A DNA stretch of 64,000 bases, taken from assembly GCA_022575985.1 (NCBI GenBank), contig JAKSXM010000272.1, forward strand, positions 2,356,001 to 2,420,000, given 5' to 3'. This DNA comes from Anagrus nilaparvatae (Eukaryota > Arthropoda > Insecta > Hymenoptera > Mymaridae). The number at the start of each line of letters is the position of its first letter. Position 1 is the first letter of the stretch. The position numbers and the translations under genes are program-made. Of the stretch, positions 20,147 through 30,745 are shown in pieces. The notes under the pieces are model-generated. The model ran no database searches. It was not told the DNA's origin and saw nothing but the letters and a program-made list of their open reading frames with translations.

Positions 20147-22000
20147 AGCTGCCTCCGGCTCGCTTCGCTCGCCCCAGCAGCCACCATAGGGGCTGCGCTC
20201 CCCTGGACCCCTGCGGCTTTATTTTTCCAATAATATGTTGTTTTAGGTTACTCAATATTTTGTAAAATAACCTTTTTTTACCCGAAGTATTATCTAAAAT
20301 TTACTGAATCATAAAAATTACGGGCTTATGAACCCAGACAGATAATTAGTGATCAGCAATACAAAGCTTAGCTACCCTTCCATAGGATCCACAAGTAGTC
20401 GTTATTTCCCTCAAATTCTAGGGTTCTGTCTAATAATAGCTGTTCAAGCTTTTTTTAGTTACTATATTCAGTTACTACATCAGTGGCTGATTAAAATTAG
20501 AAATATATCTATATCTTAATCTTAATCTTAATCTTAATACTATATATATTTGAAAATTTATTTGTTTGTCTGTCTGTCTGTCTGTCCGTCTGTCCACTCA
20601 TCATGCAAGAACCGCCGAACCAATTGGCATGAAACCGGTGTCAAAATAAACATAAAAAGTCTGCGGGTGACATAGGCCATATATTTTCTGTTCAGCTATC
20701 GTAGTTTTTGAGATATCTAATTTTCAATGGTTTTAAACTTGATAAAATTTTAAAAAATTAAAAAAAAAATTGAAATATCTCGAGACTATTTACAAATTTT
20801 AATGTCACAACTTGGTAGTATCCGTTTTGGCACACATTTTTACGTATTCTCCTAAAATTTTATTCAAAACGGAGGTATCTTTAAAATTTTATAAAATATT
20901 TTTGAAGTTGGTAAAAAAAATTTTTTACATTTTCTTATTTTTATTCTATTTTTAATAATTTATTTGTGAGTCTGTGTGTACTTTAAAATGTGATAAATGT
21001 AATTGATTTGGCACTAATTTATACGTAAAATTAGTTAAATTTGATTAAAAAAGAAAATTTCTTCAAAATTAAAAAAAAAAAAAAATTGGCTTTCCAGTTT
21101 CCTGTAATTTAATCAAATTTTGAATACGGTTTTTAATTTTACGTTGAAGAGCATAGAATCTTTATTTAAAGTATAGTTATATACATCAAAAACACTTCCC
21201 GAGGCTTTTCAGTTCCCTGTTATTAATAGAATAATTATAATAGAACCATCTATATATACATGTCTTAATACTATATAGTACTAAGATATAGTACCATATA
21301 GTACTATATCTTAATACTATATATATTTGAAAATTTATTTGTTTGTCTGTCTGTCTCTGCGGAGCCCCCCCCCCCCTCCAACTTTTGCTAGTATATATAT
21401 ATGCCTATAGAGAATTTTTTTAGTTTGATAATCACGTCTAGACGACAGTAGCTAGAAAGACGCGGTTTGCGGCAAAAAACGCGGAAAAATTGCAGGAGTG
21501 TCAAAGGCTATAAAGGATTTGGATTGATGCGAAAAAAAGTTTTTGTCGCCAAAAAAACGTTTTTTCAAAAAAGTGATCATTTTTGATGTTTTCGTAAATT
21601 TTCAAAAAAATCGTAATTAACTTAAAAACTTGTATTATATATATTTCTAATTTTTATCAGCCACTGATGTAGTAACTGAATATAGTAACTAAAAAAAGCT
21701 TGAACTGCTATTATCAGACAGAACCCTAGAATCCGAGGGAAACAACGACTACTTGTGGATCCTATGGAAGGGTAGCTAAGCTTTGTATTGCTGATCACTA
21801 ATTATCTGTCTGGGTTCATAAGCCTGTAATTTTTATGATTCAGTAAATTTTAGATAATACTTCGGGTAAAAAAAGGTTATTTTACAAAATATTGAGTAAC
21901 CTAAAACAACATATTATTAGAAAAATAAAGCCGCAGGGGTCCAGGCGGGCGCAGGCCCCATGGAGGCTGCCGGAGTGAGCGAAGCGAGCCGGAAGCAGCT
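20147..22000. mobile_element. Element with about 360-bp terminal inverted repeats
   Basis: The left arm 20147-20512 and right arm 21640-22000 are inverted copies with GC-rich tips (AGCTGCYTCCGGCTCGCTTC). They contain matched segments such as ACAAGTAGTCGTT, GATCAGCAATACAAAGCTTA and GGTTACTCAATATTTTG. The interior is family B repeat with (CTTAAT)n at 20517-20540, (GTCT)n at 20565-20590 and a 12-C run at 21365-21376. No transposase frame was found. The long TIRs suggest a foldback or MULE-like non-autonomous element. Confidence 0.7.
21405..21640. repeat. Inverted-repeat arm, partner at 22528-22745
   Basis: The arm contains GACGACAGTAGCTAGAAAGA, GCGGTTTGCGGCAAAAAACG and AAAGTGATCATTTTTGATG. The complement is found in order at 22528-22745. 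The right TIR of the 1.85-kb element lies in the loop between these arms, so two inverted structures interlock. Confidence 0.7.
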
Positions 22001-22527
22001 ATATAATATAAGTCCTAAACTTTTATAATTATCGAAAAACTATTGTAACTTTTGAATGATCGAACCGATTATCTTAAAAATTTAGTTGGATACGTAAAAA
22101 ATATACCTGAATCGAATGAAATTCTTTTTGATGAAAAAATTTTTCCTCGGTTTCAGTTTTTTTGGTTTTTTTTTTAAATTTGATAAAATTTTTTTTTTTG
22201 GAAATCCAGTTTTTTCAACATAAAATTTTTTTTCCGTTATCAATCGAAATAAAACTAGCCTATGTTTTGACCCGTAAGTTTTGCCGTCTTTTGCCGTAAA
22301 CCCGATGTCTGTAGCTTTTATTGTGTTCTCGTTTATCACGTTCGGACATACAAACATACATAAGTAAAGATTTATATATATAAGATGTAAATTTGAAATC
22401 CAAATTTTATGCTAAAAAATATATGTAACTCTGGAAACATCAAACCGATTTGCTTGAAAATTTAGGTGGACACGTAAAAAACAATTCTAAATCATATAAA
22501 AACTTTTCTGATCACAAAAAAATTCCT
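22001..22527. other. Spacer between interlocking inverted repeats
   Basis: The sequence is AT-rich. Phrases such as AACTTTTGAATGATCGAACC, near 22040, and AACTCTGGAAACATCAAACC, near 22430, suggest two decayed units of one repeat. The open frame on the minus strand (22082-22357) is low-complexity and not supported. Confidence 0.4.
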
Positions 22528-22745
22528 TGTTTTTAAGTTAATTACGATTTTTTTGAAAATTTACGAAAACATCAAAAATGATCACTTTTGTGAAAAAACG
22601 TTTTTTTGGCGACAAAAACTTTCTTTCGCATCAATCCAAATCCTGCATAGCCTTTGACACTCCTGTAATTTTTCCGCGTTTTTTGCCGCAAACCGCGTCT
22701 TTCTAGCTACTGTCGTCTAGGCGAGATTATCAAGCTAAAAAAATT
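22528..22745. repeat. Inverted-repeat arm, partner at 21405-21640
   Basis: This is the complement of the left arm, followed at 22757-22792 by a (TATAGA)n microsatellite. Confidence 0.7.
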
Positions 22746-23002
22746 CTCTATCGGCATATATATATAGATATAGATATAGATATAGATATATATTAATCCT
22801 AGAAAATTAAATTTTAGCGAGCCTGCGATTCCTGAGGTATCTAAACCTTCTTTTATGAAAATTTTTATGTAGAACATCTTATTTTTATGTGACATTGATG
22901 TATCTTTAGCATAATACCTTTTTTTCAAATTGAAGTACTTCCTACTTTAATGTCAAATTTTGATGATTATTGATAAATTTTGAAAATTTTTAATTTAATT
23001 AA

Positions 23003-23172
23003 AGATTAGTTTCTATTTTAATTTTGGTGTTTAGTGCCAATGTTAATTTCTAGGTGGTTCTTAAAATCAATTTTACTTAGGTATACTCATGAGGTACTTT
23101 ATTTGATATGATAAAATATAATAGATAGAATTTAATAGAAAAAATAGAATTTAAATAAATAAAACGATAAAT
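23003..23172 (+). repeat. Direct repeat, right copy
   Basis: Partner of 19970-20122. After the shared AAACGATAA the two copies diverge, the left into the nested block and the right into ATGGTATTAATTTG and the Helitron helicase relic. Confidence 0.7.
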
Positions 23173-23920
23173 GGTATTAATTTGTGTTATATTTTTAAAA
23201 TATATTTTTTATTTCATTTAGATAATTATCATATAGAAGATTATTATTATAATATTTCTTTGTAATTTTTCAATTATTAATCTTATTGTTTATCTTTTGT
23301 TAGTTTTAATATATATTTTGCATTTTCAGTAACTAAAATTCATATATTTATCTTTGATGTACTATGCGATAGAGCGACATATAGTTGACCATGGCTAAAA
23401 ACTTGCGTTGGTAAATATAAACCAACGCTATCGAAGGATTTCCCTTGCGCTTTGTTTATAGTCATGGCAAAAGCTAAGCAATTGGGGAATTGACGACGAT
23501 TCATATAAAATGGAATTTCATCTGTGTCTGGACTTAAATAAATTCTAGGCGAAAGTATTATTTTTCCTGTAAAACTCCCTGTTACGATTTTGGCTTGAAT
23601 TGCATATGGTTTTAGATTTTTTATTATTAGTCAAGTGCCGTTACAAAGGCCTTGTTTTATATTCAAGTTTCTTAATAACATGACGATTACTCCAATTTTT
23701 ATATTAAGTTTATGAGGAGGAAGTCCATTCAGTGTCAGACTATTAATAAATTCTACAGGTATTATTTCTGGGGCTTGAGCATTCTCTTTATTTATTGAAT
23801 CGTCAATAATTTTGTATTCAATAGTTTGACCTTGAATTCTATTTAATATTTCATTATTTATTTCTAAAACATCTCGATTACTTTACGCTTGAGTGAAGTA
23901 TCATTAGAATTTATAGAGTT

Positions 23921-24018
23921 TTTTTTTTTTAACCCCCCGCGCTTGTTTGTCCCAAACCGGAACTCCCTTTTCAGGTATAACTTCAGTTTGGGACGCGCAG
24001 CCTAGGCAGCTGGCCGCT
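23921..24018 (-). mobile_element. Very short 5'-truncated R1-like LINE insertion
   Basis: The 98-bp insert in the helicase relic is flanked by a 14-bp duplication GAATTTATAGAGTT (23907-23920 and 24019-24032). On the minus strand it ends in a poly(A) stretch (T run from 23921 on +). Its body aligns with the 3' UTR of the LINE at 15839-17602, in the segment containing CCTRGGCTGC, TAATACCTAAA-like and AGGGAGT phrases. Confidence 0.8.
23951..23992 (-). other. LINE 3' hairpin, covarying homologue of 16919-16958
   Basis: CCCAAACTG and CGGTTTGGG (minus strand) form a nine-pair stem with one G-U pair. The loop is similar to that of the first copy but the stem sequence is largely different, so compensatory changes maintain the fold. 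Confidence 0.7.
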
Positions 24019-24600
24019 GAATTTATAGAGTTACCAAAAACATCCGTGATAATATTTCCTTTTAATATAATTTCATTTGGTATTTTAATTAATTCAACAT
24101 TAGGTTCTGCTTTTATTTTATGCACCATTTCTTAAATCTAATAACCACTGTTTAAAATTATCGTAATTGTTTTTTGCACGCAAATTTTCTTTTAAATGAA
24201 ATGTTTTAAAAATATTCCATAATTTACTTTTTTTTATACAATTTTGGATACTAATTTGTTTTCTATTACCGTAACGTACAATTGGTAGAATTTGACGAAA
24301 ATCACCAATTAAAATAATAATTTTTGCTCCAAAAAGCTGATCGCTTTTACATATATCCTGGAATAAATTATTTACAGTTTCGAAAGCTAATTTTGATGTC
24401 ATGGAAATTTCATCCCATATAATGACATCAATATTTTTCAAAAATTCTGCATAAGTTGAATTAGCATTTATATTACAAATGCTATTTTCATTAAGTTTTA
24501 ATGGTAATTCGAAAGCTGATTTAGCAGTCATTACGTTTTCTAATAAATTTGCCGCAATTCCAGTCCACGCAACCGGCCCAGTTGGCACAAACAATTCGTC

Positions 24601-25015
24601 ACGAATTAAAAATCGGCGCTTTTAGGGGGGGGGGGGGTAAAAAATTGACGTTTTTTAGGGGGGGGGGTGAAATGGATTTAGAATATTTTCGATTCAGGGA
24701 CTTTTGGTGCAGAAGTACCTAGGGACTATTGGTGCAGAAGTCCCTAAAGACCTTTGGTGCAGAAGTACCTAGGGAGCATTGGTGCAGAAGTACCTAGGGA
24801 CCTATGGTGCAGAAGTCCCTAAAGACCTTTGGTGCAGAAGTACCTAGGAACTTTTGGTGCAGAAGTACCTAGGGAGCATTGGTGCAGAAGTCCCTAAAGA
24901 CATTTGGTGCAGAAGTACCTATGGAGTATTGGTGCAGAAGTACCTAAATATTTATAATATGAACACAATATAAATATTTATATTATGAACACAATAAATA
25001 CTTTTTTGCCCTCCC
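24601..25015. repeat. G-rich junction and 25-bp minisatellite
   Basis: G13 and G10 tracts at 24625-24637 and 24658-24667 surround AAAATTGACGTTTTTTAG, which has inverted relatives at 32297-32380. From about 24698 to 24945 a unit of the form GGTGCAGAAGTMCCTARRGA recurs about ten times with a 25-bp period. Positions 24950-25010 hold a small AT-rich duplication (ATGAACACAATA). Confidence 0.8.
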
Positions 25016-25194
25016 GGGCGTAAAACTCGTGCGTAAAGAATTTTCTGAACTCGTTCTACGACTAGGGGGGCAAAAAATAGTGTAAGCACCATGGGCGAAA
25101 TACTTTAGACACGAGCGTGAACACAAATCACTCGTGCCCGGCTTCGCCGAGCACTCGTGCTAGTGCTCACGCTAGTGCCGAAACTTTTACGCCC
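25016..25194. mobile_element. Small GC-rich TIR element
   Basis: GGGCGTAAAA (25016-25025) and TTTTACGCCC (25185-25194) bound 179 bp of about 50 percent GC, in strong contrast to the flanks. It contains nested palindromes such as GCCCGGCTTCGCCGAGC and repeated CTCGTGC/GCACGAG motifs. There is no open frame. It looks like a miniature inverted-repeat element of unknown family. Confidence 0.55.
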
Positions 25195-26340
25195 TTGATA
25201 CTTAATATACTATATTATCAATGTTATAAATGAACATGTTCCATGCTCGCTGGTTGTGTAGTTACACAAACCGGTTATAAATTTTTTTTTTCACCAACTT
25301 TAATTTTCTTTTTATTTTTAAGTTTTCACAACTTTTTATTTCATAAAAAAAACTTATTTTTTATTTCAGTTTATAAAATGTAATAGCTTGTAGTTAAACA
25401 AATTTTTTATATTTTATTTTTATATTTATTTTGAAACAATAATTTTTAATATTATAGCAAATAATTATTTTAAAGGATAAATATTAGGATAAAAATTAGG
25501 ACTTAGGTAAAATAAACTGCATAACACCAACATTTTGCAAAATAAATCATATTATTAATAAAATAAAAAAACATTAAAATACAGATTTCTCTTGCGGTCA
25601 ATTCCAATTTTCTCAAGACAACTGCACAAGACTTGAACATATGCTGGGTTGAGCCAAGGTTGAGCGCGTTTAGAGACAGCATTTCTGTAATATAGGAAAG
25701 ACATTTTTTACTTACAGAATAAGTAATGTAAAATTAACGTATTGTAAGTAATCTTTTTGAATTTGAACATGCAATATTCTAATGCAGGAACTGAAAATAA
25801 TTTTGAATTGGTGACTTGAAAAAGGTCCCTAATTCATAAATTTTTAGGCTGAGGGGGTTAAATGGACTGAAAATAATTTTGATTTAGGGACTTAAATACT
25901 TTAGGGTTATGGACTTCATTTCACTTTAGGGACTTATTATACTGTTGGCTAAAGGACTTATAGTAATTAGGGTGTAGAAGTTAAAACTATTATAAGTCAA
26001 CATGTTCCATGCTCTTTGAGTGTGTTAACACACAAACCTATAGTTACAAGATTTTTTTTATCAAGGAACAAGATTATAGACAAGAGGGGGGGGGGGTATT
26101 TCAAACATGTCATTTTTTGGGGTGAGGTTAAATATACCATATTGGTCGGGGTTGTTAGATGTGCTATATTGGGTGGGGTCAAATGGTTTTAGACTAATTC
26201 CGTTATAGGGACTCAGAATAATTTCGGTAAATGAGTACAGATTAATAAGGGATTTTGAAGCGTAAAATTATTTTTTTTGCTTCAGGACTTAAAATTATAA
26301 AGACTTCCAGGTTCAAAATATAAATTTATGCATTTTCCTC
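25195..26340. repeat. Repeat family Z
   Basis: Positions 25310-25555 are the reverse complement of 38826-39060, and 25557-25866 are the reverse complement of 35195-35525. Thus 25.3-25.9 kb is an uninterrupted copy of the target into which the 35.5-kb Penelope-like element inserted. 25230-25290 and 26090-26180 have inverted relatives at 31900-32130. GGACTT motifs recur (25880-25960). No gene is seen. Confidence 0.8.
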
Positions 26341-27244
26341 CGTACCGAAATTGTTGATCGGGATTCTGACCAAAACTTTATCGAATTTCCGATCGGAATT
26401 CGATTGAGTTTCCGATCGATAACCCGATAAAAATTTTCGTCGATTGAGTTTCCCATAAAAAAAATTAGATCCAGGCATAATTTTAACAAAAAACATGAAA
26501 AAGGAGAAATATCTTTTTAACCTGGGGATTTTCGAGGTTGAGAAAAACGTATTTAGTGAAGAAAATTATCATATTTTCATCCAAGTATATTTTCCGATTT
26601 TCCAAGATGGCGGAACAAAAAACATGAAAAGTAAAAAATATCTATATTACCTGGGGGTTTTCGAGGTTGAAAAAAAGGTGAATAAAACTTTTTATTTTTT
26701 GGCCCCCACATATTATCCGATTTTCCAAGATGGCGGAACAAAAGACATGCAAAAACATTGAAAAAACGTTTTCATTGACAAAAATTTTTATTTTTTGTCC
26801 CAGCATGTTTTTCAAGCCAAGCTTCTAATTAATAGACATGTGTATAAGCTTATATGTGTTTACAACAAAGATACTGATTATACATCTACAATAAAAGTTC
26901 CTAATTGATATTATTATTAGTTTTTAATAGTATGGTTACAATTCTGCATAAAATGCTTTTTATGAAGAAAAAAAAATTTTCTTTAACAATTGATACATGC
27001 ATGTATATACTTATTTACGACTTTAAAATTCAAGAACCGATAAATTCAATTTTTATTACACAAATAAAACGATTTTATTTGATTTGATGGCACTCTTTGT
27101 TTTTATTAATTTAGTAAATTAATTTACCAATGCAAAATAGTTATTTTTTTTTAATAATATTTTCCCACCATCTAGAAAAATCCCTTAAACCCCCAGGTTA
27201 TACAGATATTTCTATTTTTCATGGTTTTTTTTCGCCATCTTGGA
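26341..27244. repeat. Repeat family C copy, interrupted by the PLE relic
   Basis: Positions 26350-26460 hold CGATCGG/TTCGAT-rich short repeats. Positions 26490-26760 contain two family C units (CCAAGATGGCGGAACAAAA...). 26810-27120 is AT-rich with nothing recognised. 27180-27244 is a further family C segment (CCCCCAGGTTATACAG..., CGCCATCTTGG) cut by the inverted end of the PLE relic. Confidence 0.6.
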
Positions 27245-27317
27245 TTCTTTAAAAAGGGAAATTAATTCAAATTTAAATTTAAATTTTTTACCTATTATCC
27301 GTCTAGTGACTTCGTTA

Positions 27318-27373
27318 TTTGTCATTTACGACATGTTTCGGAACTTATGTTCCATCATCAGGTTTCCAAATTA
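27318..27373 (-). ncRNA. Hammerhead ribozyme-like motif in PLE end
   Basis: Minus-strand order: CTGATGA (27361-27355), stem II GGAAC-ATAA-GTTCC, GAAAC (27339-27335), very short helix III, then GTC (27332-27330) as the expected cleavage triplet. All conserved core positions of a type I hammerhead are present. Helix I is weak: two pairs next to the core, then an ATTT/AAAT block beyond a bulge. Minimal helix III is typical of retroelement hammerheads that act as dimers. Confidence 0.65.
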
Positions 27374-27626
27374 TTTGAAATGTTATTAGGATGTTGTCAA
27401 AATTAATAAAATTATATTTGTGCACTATTTTTATTATTCGATGTAATTATTATCACTGTCACTTATTTTTATTATTACATTACATTTTATTTGCGAGGTG
27501 CGCACCGTTGTAATGCCGATTGTACACTAAATATTGTTAAATTTAAATTTAAATATTCAGAGAATTTTGTTGTTGTTATGTTATTATTGATATTATTATT
27601 TTATTTTAATTCCAGTTTTATTATTA

Positions 27627-28402
27627 TTATATTTCATTTAATTTAATGGCTGTATTATATATGATGTTATTTTTAAATTTCAATTGTTCATTTAATAAGT
27701 TTTCATTGATTTTAAATGCCTTATAGATTTCATATTCTTCTAGTGTATCCATAATATTGCCTTTTTTACATATATGCAATGCCTTTAGATTTTCATCAAA
27801 TTTTGAACCATTATGATTTGTGGAATTAAGATGTTTTGCATAATTTGTTGTGATGACATTTTGATTTGGTCCAGGTATATGTTCCTTAAATCTTTTGGCA
27901 AAAGTGCGTCCTGTTTGTCCAATATATGCACCATCACAATCACTACATTCAATTTTGTATATTCCACTTTTGGACTCTAATTCAGTTCATTTTGTTTGAC
28001 GCAGTATTTTTTGTATTTTGTTTTCTGTCCGGAACGCAGTTTTTATATTTAATTTTTAAATATTTCAGTTAAAATTGGTGCCGTAAAATTACCGTATGTA
28101 GATGATATATATTTTGCATTGTTTTTTGGTATATCTGGATGTCTTTTCTTATGCTGTTGTTTTTTGATGAGTTCATCTATAATATTGCTATTATAACCAT
28201 TGGCAATGGCAATTTGTTTAATGATGTTTAATTCTTTCTGGAAATCATCTGGTTCTAGAGGAATAGTTAATAGCCTGTGTATAAATGAGTTATATGCAGC
28301 CATTTTTTGTGAATATGGATGATGAGATGTTGCATGAATGGTTGTATCCGTACTTGTTGTTGATGATAGAACATAAGTTCCGAAACATGTCGTAAATGAC
28401 AA
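27627..28402 (-). pseudogene. PLE C-terminal region with GIY-YIG endonuclease
   Basis: The upstream frame (28402-28049) has the segment Y-N-S-F-I-H-R-L-L then I-A-N-G-Y-N that follows the RT domain in PLE proteins. After a frameshift and one stop, the second frame reads S-G-I-Y-K-I-E-C-x-x-C-D-G-A-Y-I-G-Q-T-G-R, then R-F-K-E-H and E-E-Y-E-I-Y, ending at 27627-27629. The canonical GIY, YIG, the Arg and the Glu of the nuclease are all intact, better preserved than in the larger PLE at 35.5 kb. The gene as a whole is broken. Confidence 0.8.
28361..28391 (+). ncRNA. Degenerate hammerhead-like core in the opposite PLE end
   Basis: It has the same layout as its partner (stem II GAAC-ATAA-GTTC, GAAAC, GTC), but the first core base is T instead of C (TTGATGA). 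That change is expected to abolish or greatly reduce cleavage. Confidence 0.5.
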
Positions 28403-28484
28403 ATAACGAAGTCACTAGACGGATAATAGGTAAAAAATGTAAATTTAAATTTGAATTAATTTCCCTTTTTAAAGAATTTTTAAA

Positions 28485-28800
28485 GTGACTTGGGTATACC
28501 ACAAAATTAAAATTAATCTTAATAAATTTTAATAAAAGTTAAAATTAATTATTTAATTATGAATTTCAATATTGAAGCCATCTTGGAAAATTGGAAAATA
28601 TGGTAGGGTATGAATATGAAAATTTCATTATTGAAAACGGTTTTTTCAACCTTGAAAACCCCCAGGAAGTGTAAAAAGCTTCTAACATATTCTAACATAT
28701 TTTTTGGTCCGCCATATTAGAAATTCGGAAAATTGTTTTAAATGAAAAATTAAAAATTATGCCTTCATCGGGACCTAATAACGCTAAGTGTATATTAATC
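28485..28800. repeat. Repeat family C, right of the PLE relic
   Basis: Positions 28575-28760 contain GCCATCTTGGAAAATTGG, TCAACCTTGAAAACCCCCAG and TTTTTTGGTCCGCCATATTA, the family C signature. Confidence 0.65.
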
Positions 28801-30745
28801 TTTGATATACAGAACAATTCAGAACTAAGGACTTGAATTTATTTTCATCAGCTAAAAACATAAAAATAAAATATCTTATCAGGAGTTCTCTACACTGCCA
28901 GGTTGATGTGCTTCAAATTTGCTTGAATTTCCTTGAATGGAAAATGACAAAAACTTTATTCAAATTTTATTTTTTTTTTGTTATACGAAATAATATAGAT
29001 TTACATTTATGTAATTGAAATAATGTTTTTTTAAATGATAATACTTAAATTAGACTCCTCTGTACAAAAAACGAATTTGAAAAGTGAACTATTAAAAGCC
29101 AATTTGCTTCTGAATTTCAAGACATATTGTGATAGTTAAAAAAACACCCCCCTCAGTTTACCTAAATAGGCCTCCTAGGCCTAGAAATTAGACCCCCTGG
29201 CAGGGTTATATAAAATTCTTTCGGGGGGAGGGGGCAATTAGTAATTTAATGGTTTTTTAATTAAAATTAGTGGTTTGCATTTCTTAAATGTCAATCAAAA
29301 TTTAATTGTTTCTTACTTTAAATTGTTTAAAAGCAATAATTGTTAATAAAAAATTTAAAAATTTTGAAATTAAGGTGAGAAACGTTATTTAAGGTCTTAC
29401 GCAGCTTGGACAAACAAAAATAATTTTTTTATCGCATTCTAAATTATTGACGCTACAGACATATGTGACATCATATATGTATGAGTATAATTTCAGGTTA
29501 TTTACATAGTTTTTATTTATTTATTTAAAATTAAAGTCTATAAGGTGGGGAAAATAAATTGGAAATTTAATTTTTGATCATTTAATTATCATTTCCTACT
29601 AATTTTAATCTCCTGTGTCATCATTTTTATATTTTTTCAAAGCCTCAAAGTATTGCTTCCATAAGATCAATGTTAAAGTTCGGATTTTTATTTCTTAATT
29701 AAAAAAAAGTTAATGCTATAAGAGGGGTAAAATAAAGTTTATTTGAGTTTTAAAACGATTAAATTTTAATAATTTTTCTATTTCATTAAGCTCTGTCATA
29801 ATTTTTTTCAAACTGCATAATACCTTAACGCTATTTTTTCAAAATATTTTCATTCCGGGGGGGGGGGGAGGTGGCCCCTTGGCTCCCCTCTAGATATGTG
29901 CCTGCATAGCATAAGATAGAGTTTTTTAGATAGTTAGCATGGAATAAGAACCTGTTGATATAAGTTTCATTCAAGCTAAGTTCAAGCGCAGAAACCTGAC
30001 AATATAGCAACCAAATAATGCTATAGATGTATATATGCTGCTTTGGCTTCCTTAAATGTTAGAATAAATGAGAACGTAGAGTCAAAATCAGCTGCAACTA
30101 ATATAGAAAAAACCAAGCTTCTAAAGCTTACTTCCAAAGGAGCCTTATTTAATGATACAACTAATTTTGAGTCTTCGCTTTCATTCATACTTGAATTTAA
30201 CAAGGTAAAGTAGCATATTTTAGTAATGTATGCATCCATTTTTTAACCCTTGGGTTAAATTCTGTCCTAATAAGTTATAGAATTTTATTATGAATCTTAT
30301 CAACTATAACCTGGTTATGTTTGTTTTAAAATTGGGAAGGATGGTTACTTCTAGAAACTTATCTTTGATTTTATTTTCAATTAAACATACTTGAATTATT
30401 TGTACTTACTATTCAATCCAGAAAATTTTTGAACCTGTATAGTTATTGGATCTAGCTCACTAACTTTCTGTGAATCCATTACTAGAAACAGAAAAATGCC
30501 AATTTCTAATTAACAGTATAAAAACAAAGAAAAAAACCAGTAAGTTTAATTTAAAGTAATATTTTTGTTTATTTTTTTTAGAAAATTTTTATTGCAATTT
30601 TGTAATTATACAAAAAACCTAGACATATCTATATATATATACTTTACTGTATAATTAACAAAAACGTATAAATTGCATGAATATAATTAATAAACTGCAT
30701 ATTGAGAATAGGTTAAGTTGCTTGATTATGGTTGTTTATTTGTTT
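28801..30745. other. AT-rich sequence, no gene supported
   Basis: Open stretches are short. 29120-29240 is relatively GC-rich, with AGGCCTCCTAGGCCT. A G12 run lies at 29857-29868. The minus-strand frame 30021-30239 (72 codons) has mixed composition but no recognisable domain. A part of its DNA (about 30144-30200) is repeated in reverse at 19920-19970, so it is more likely repeat-derived than a gene. Confidence 0.4.

Larger units (their letters stand above)
23270..24600 (-). pseudogene. Helitron Pif1-type helicase relic
   Basis: On the minus strand the longest frame (24594-24118) contains helicase motif II (V-I-I-W-D-E-I-S-M), motif III (G-D-F-R-Q-x-L-P-I-V) and an L-W-x-x-F...L-K-E-N-L-R block. 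Further down (about 23530-23330, another frame) come F-P-N-C-L-A-F-A-M-T-I-N-K-A-Q-G and V-F-S-H-G-Q-L-Y-V-A-L-S-R, the C-terminal motifs V and VI of Helitron RepHel helicases. The Walker A loop is missing because the gene is truncated at about 24600, next to a G13 run. A 98-bp LINE tail interrupts it at 23921-24018, and several frameshifts and stops are present. Rep and any Helitron ends were not found here. Confidence 0.85.
27245..28484 (-). mobile_element. Penelope-like element relic with inverted ends
   Basis: Near-identical inverted ends of about 115 bp (27245-27361 and 28371-28484) enclose the 3' part of a PLE gene. The ends share CCTATTATCCGTCTAGTGAC and GACATGTTTCGGAACTTATG. Inverted pseudo-LTRs that carry hammerhead ribozymes are known in PLEs, and both ends here have that core. 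The reverse transcriptase proper is missing, so the element is 5'-truncated. It lies in a family C copy. Confidence 0.75.

Noticed and set aside
22707..22928. 73-codon minus-strand frame across the (TATAGA)n tract
   Set aside because: Composed of inverted-repeat and microsatellite sequence.
24698..24945. CRISPR-like array
   Set aside because: The 25-bp units are contiguous without unique spacers and vary by point changes; this is a minisatellite in an animal genome.
30021..30239. 72-codon minus-strand frame as a gene
   Set aside because: No recognisable domain, and part of its DNA is repeated at about 19920-19970 without the frame being kept.
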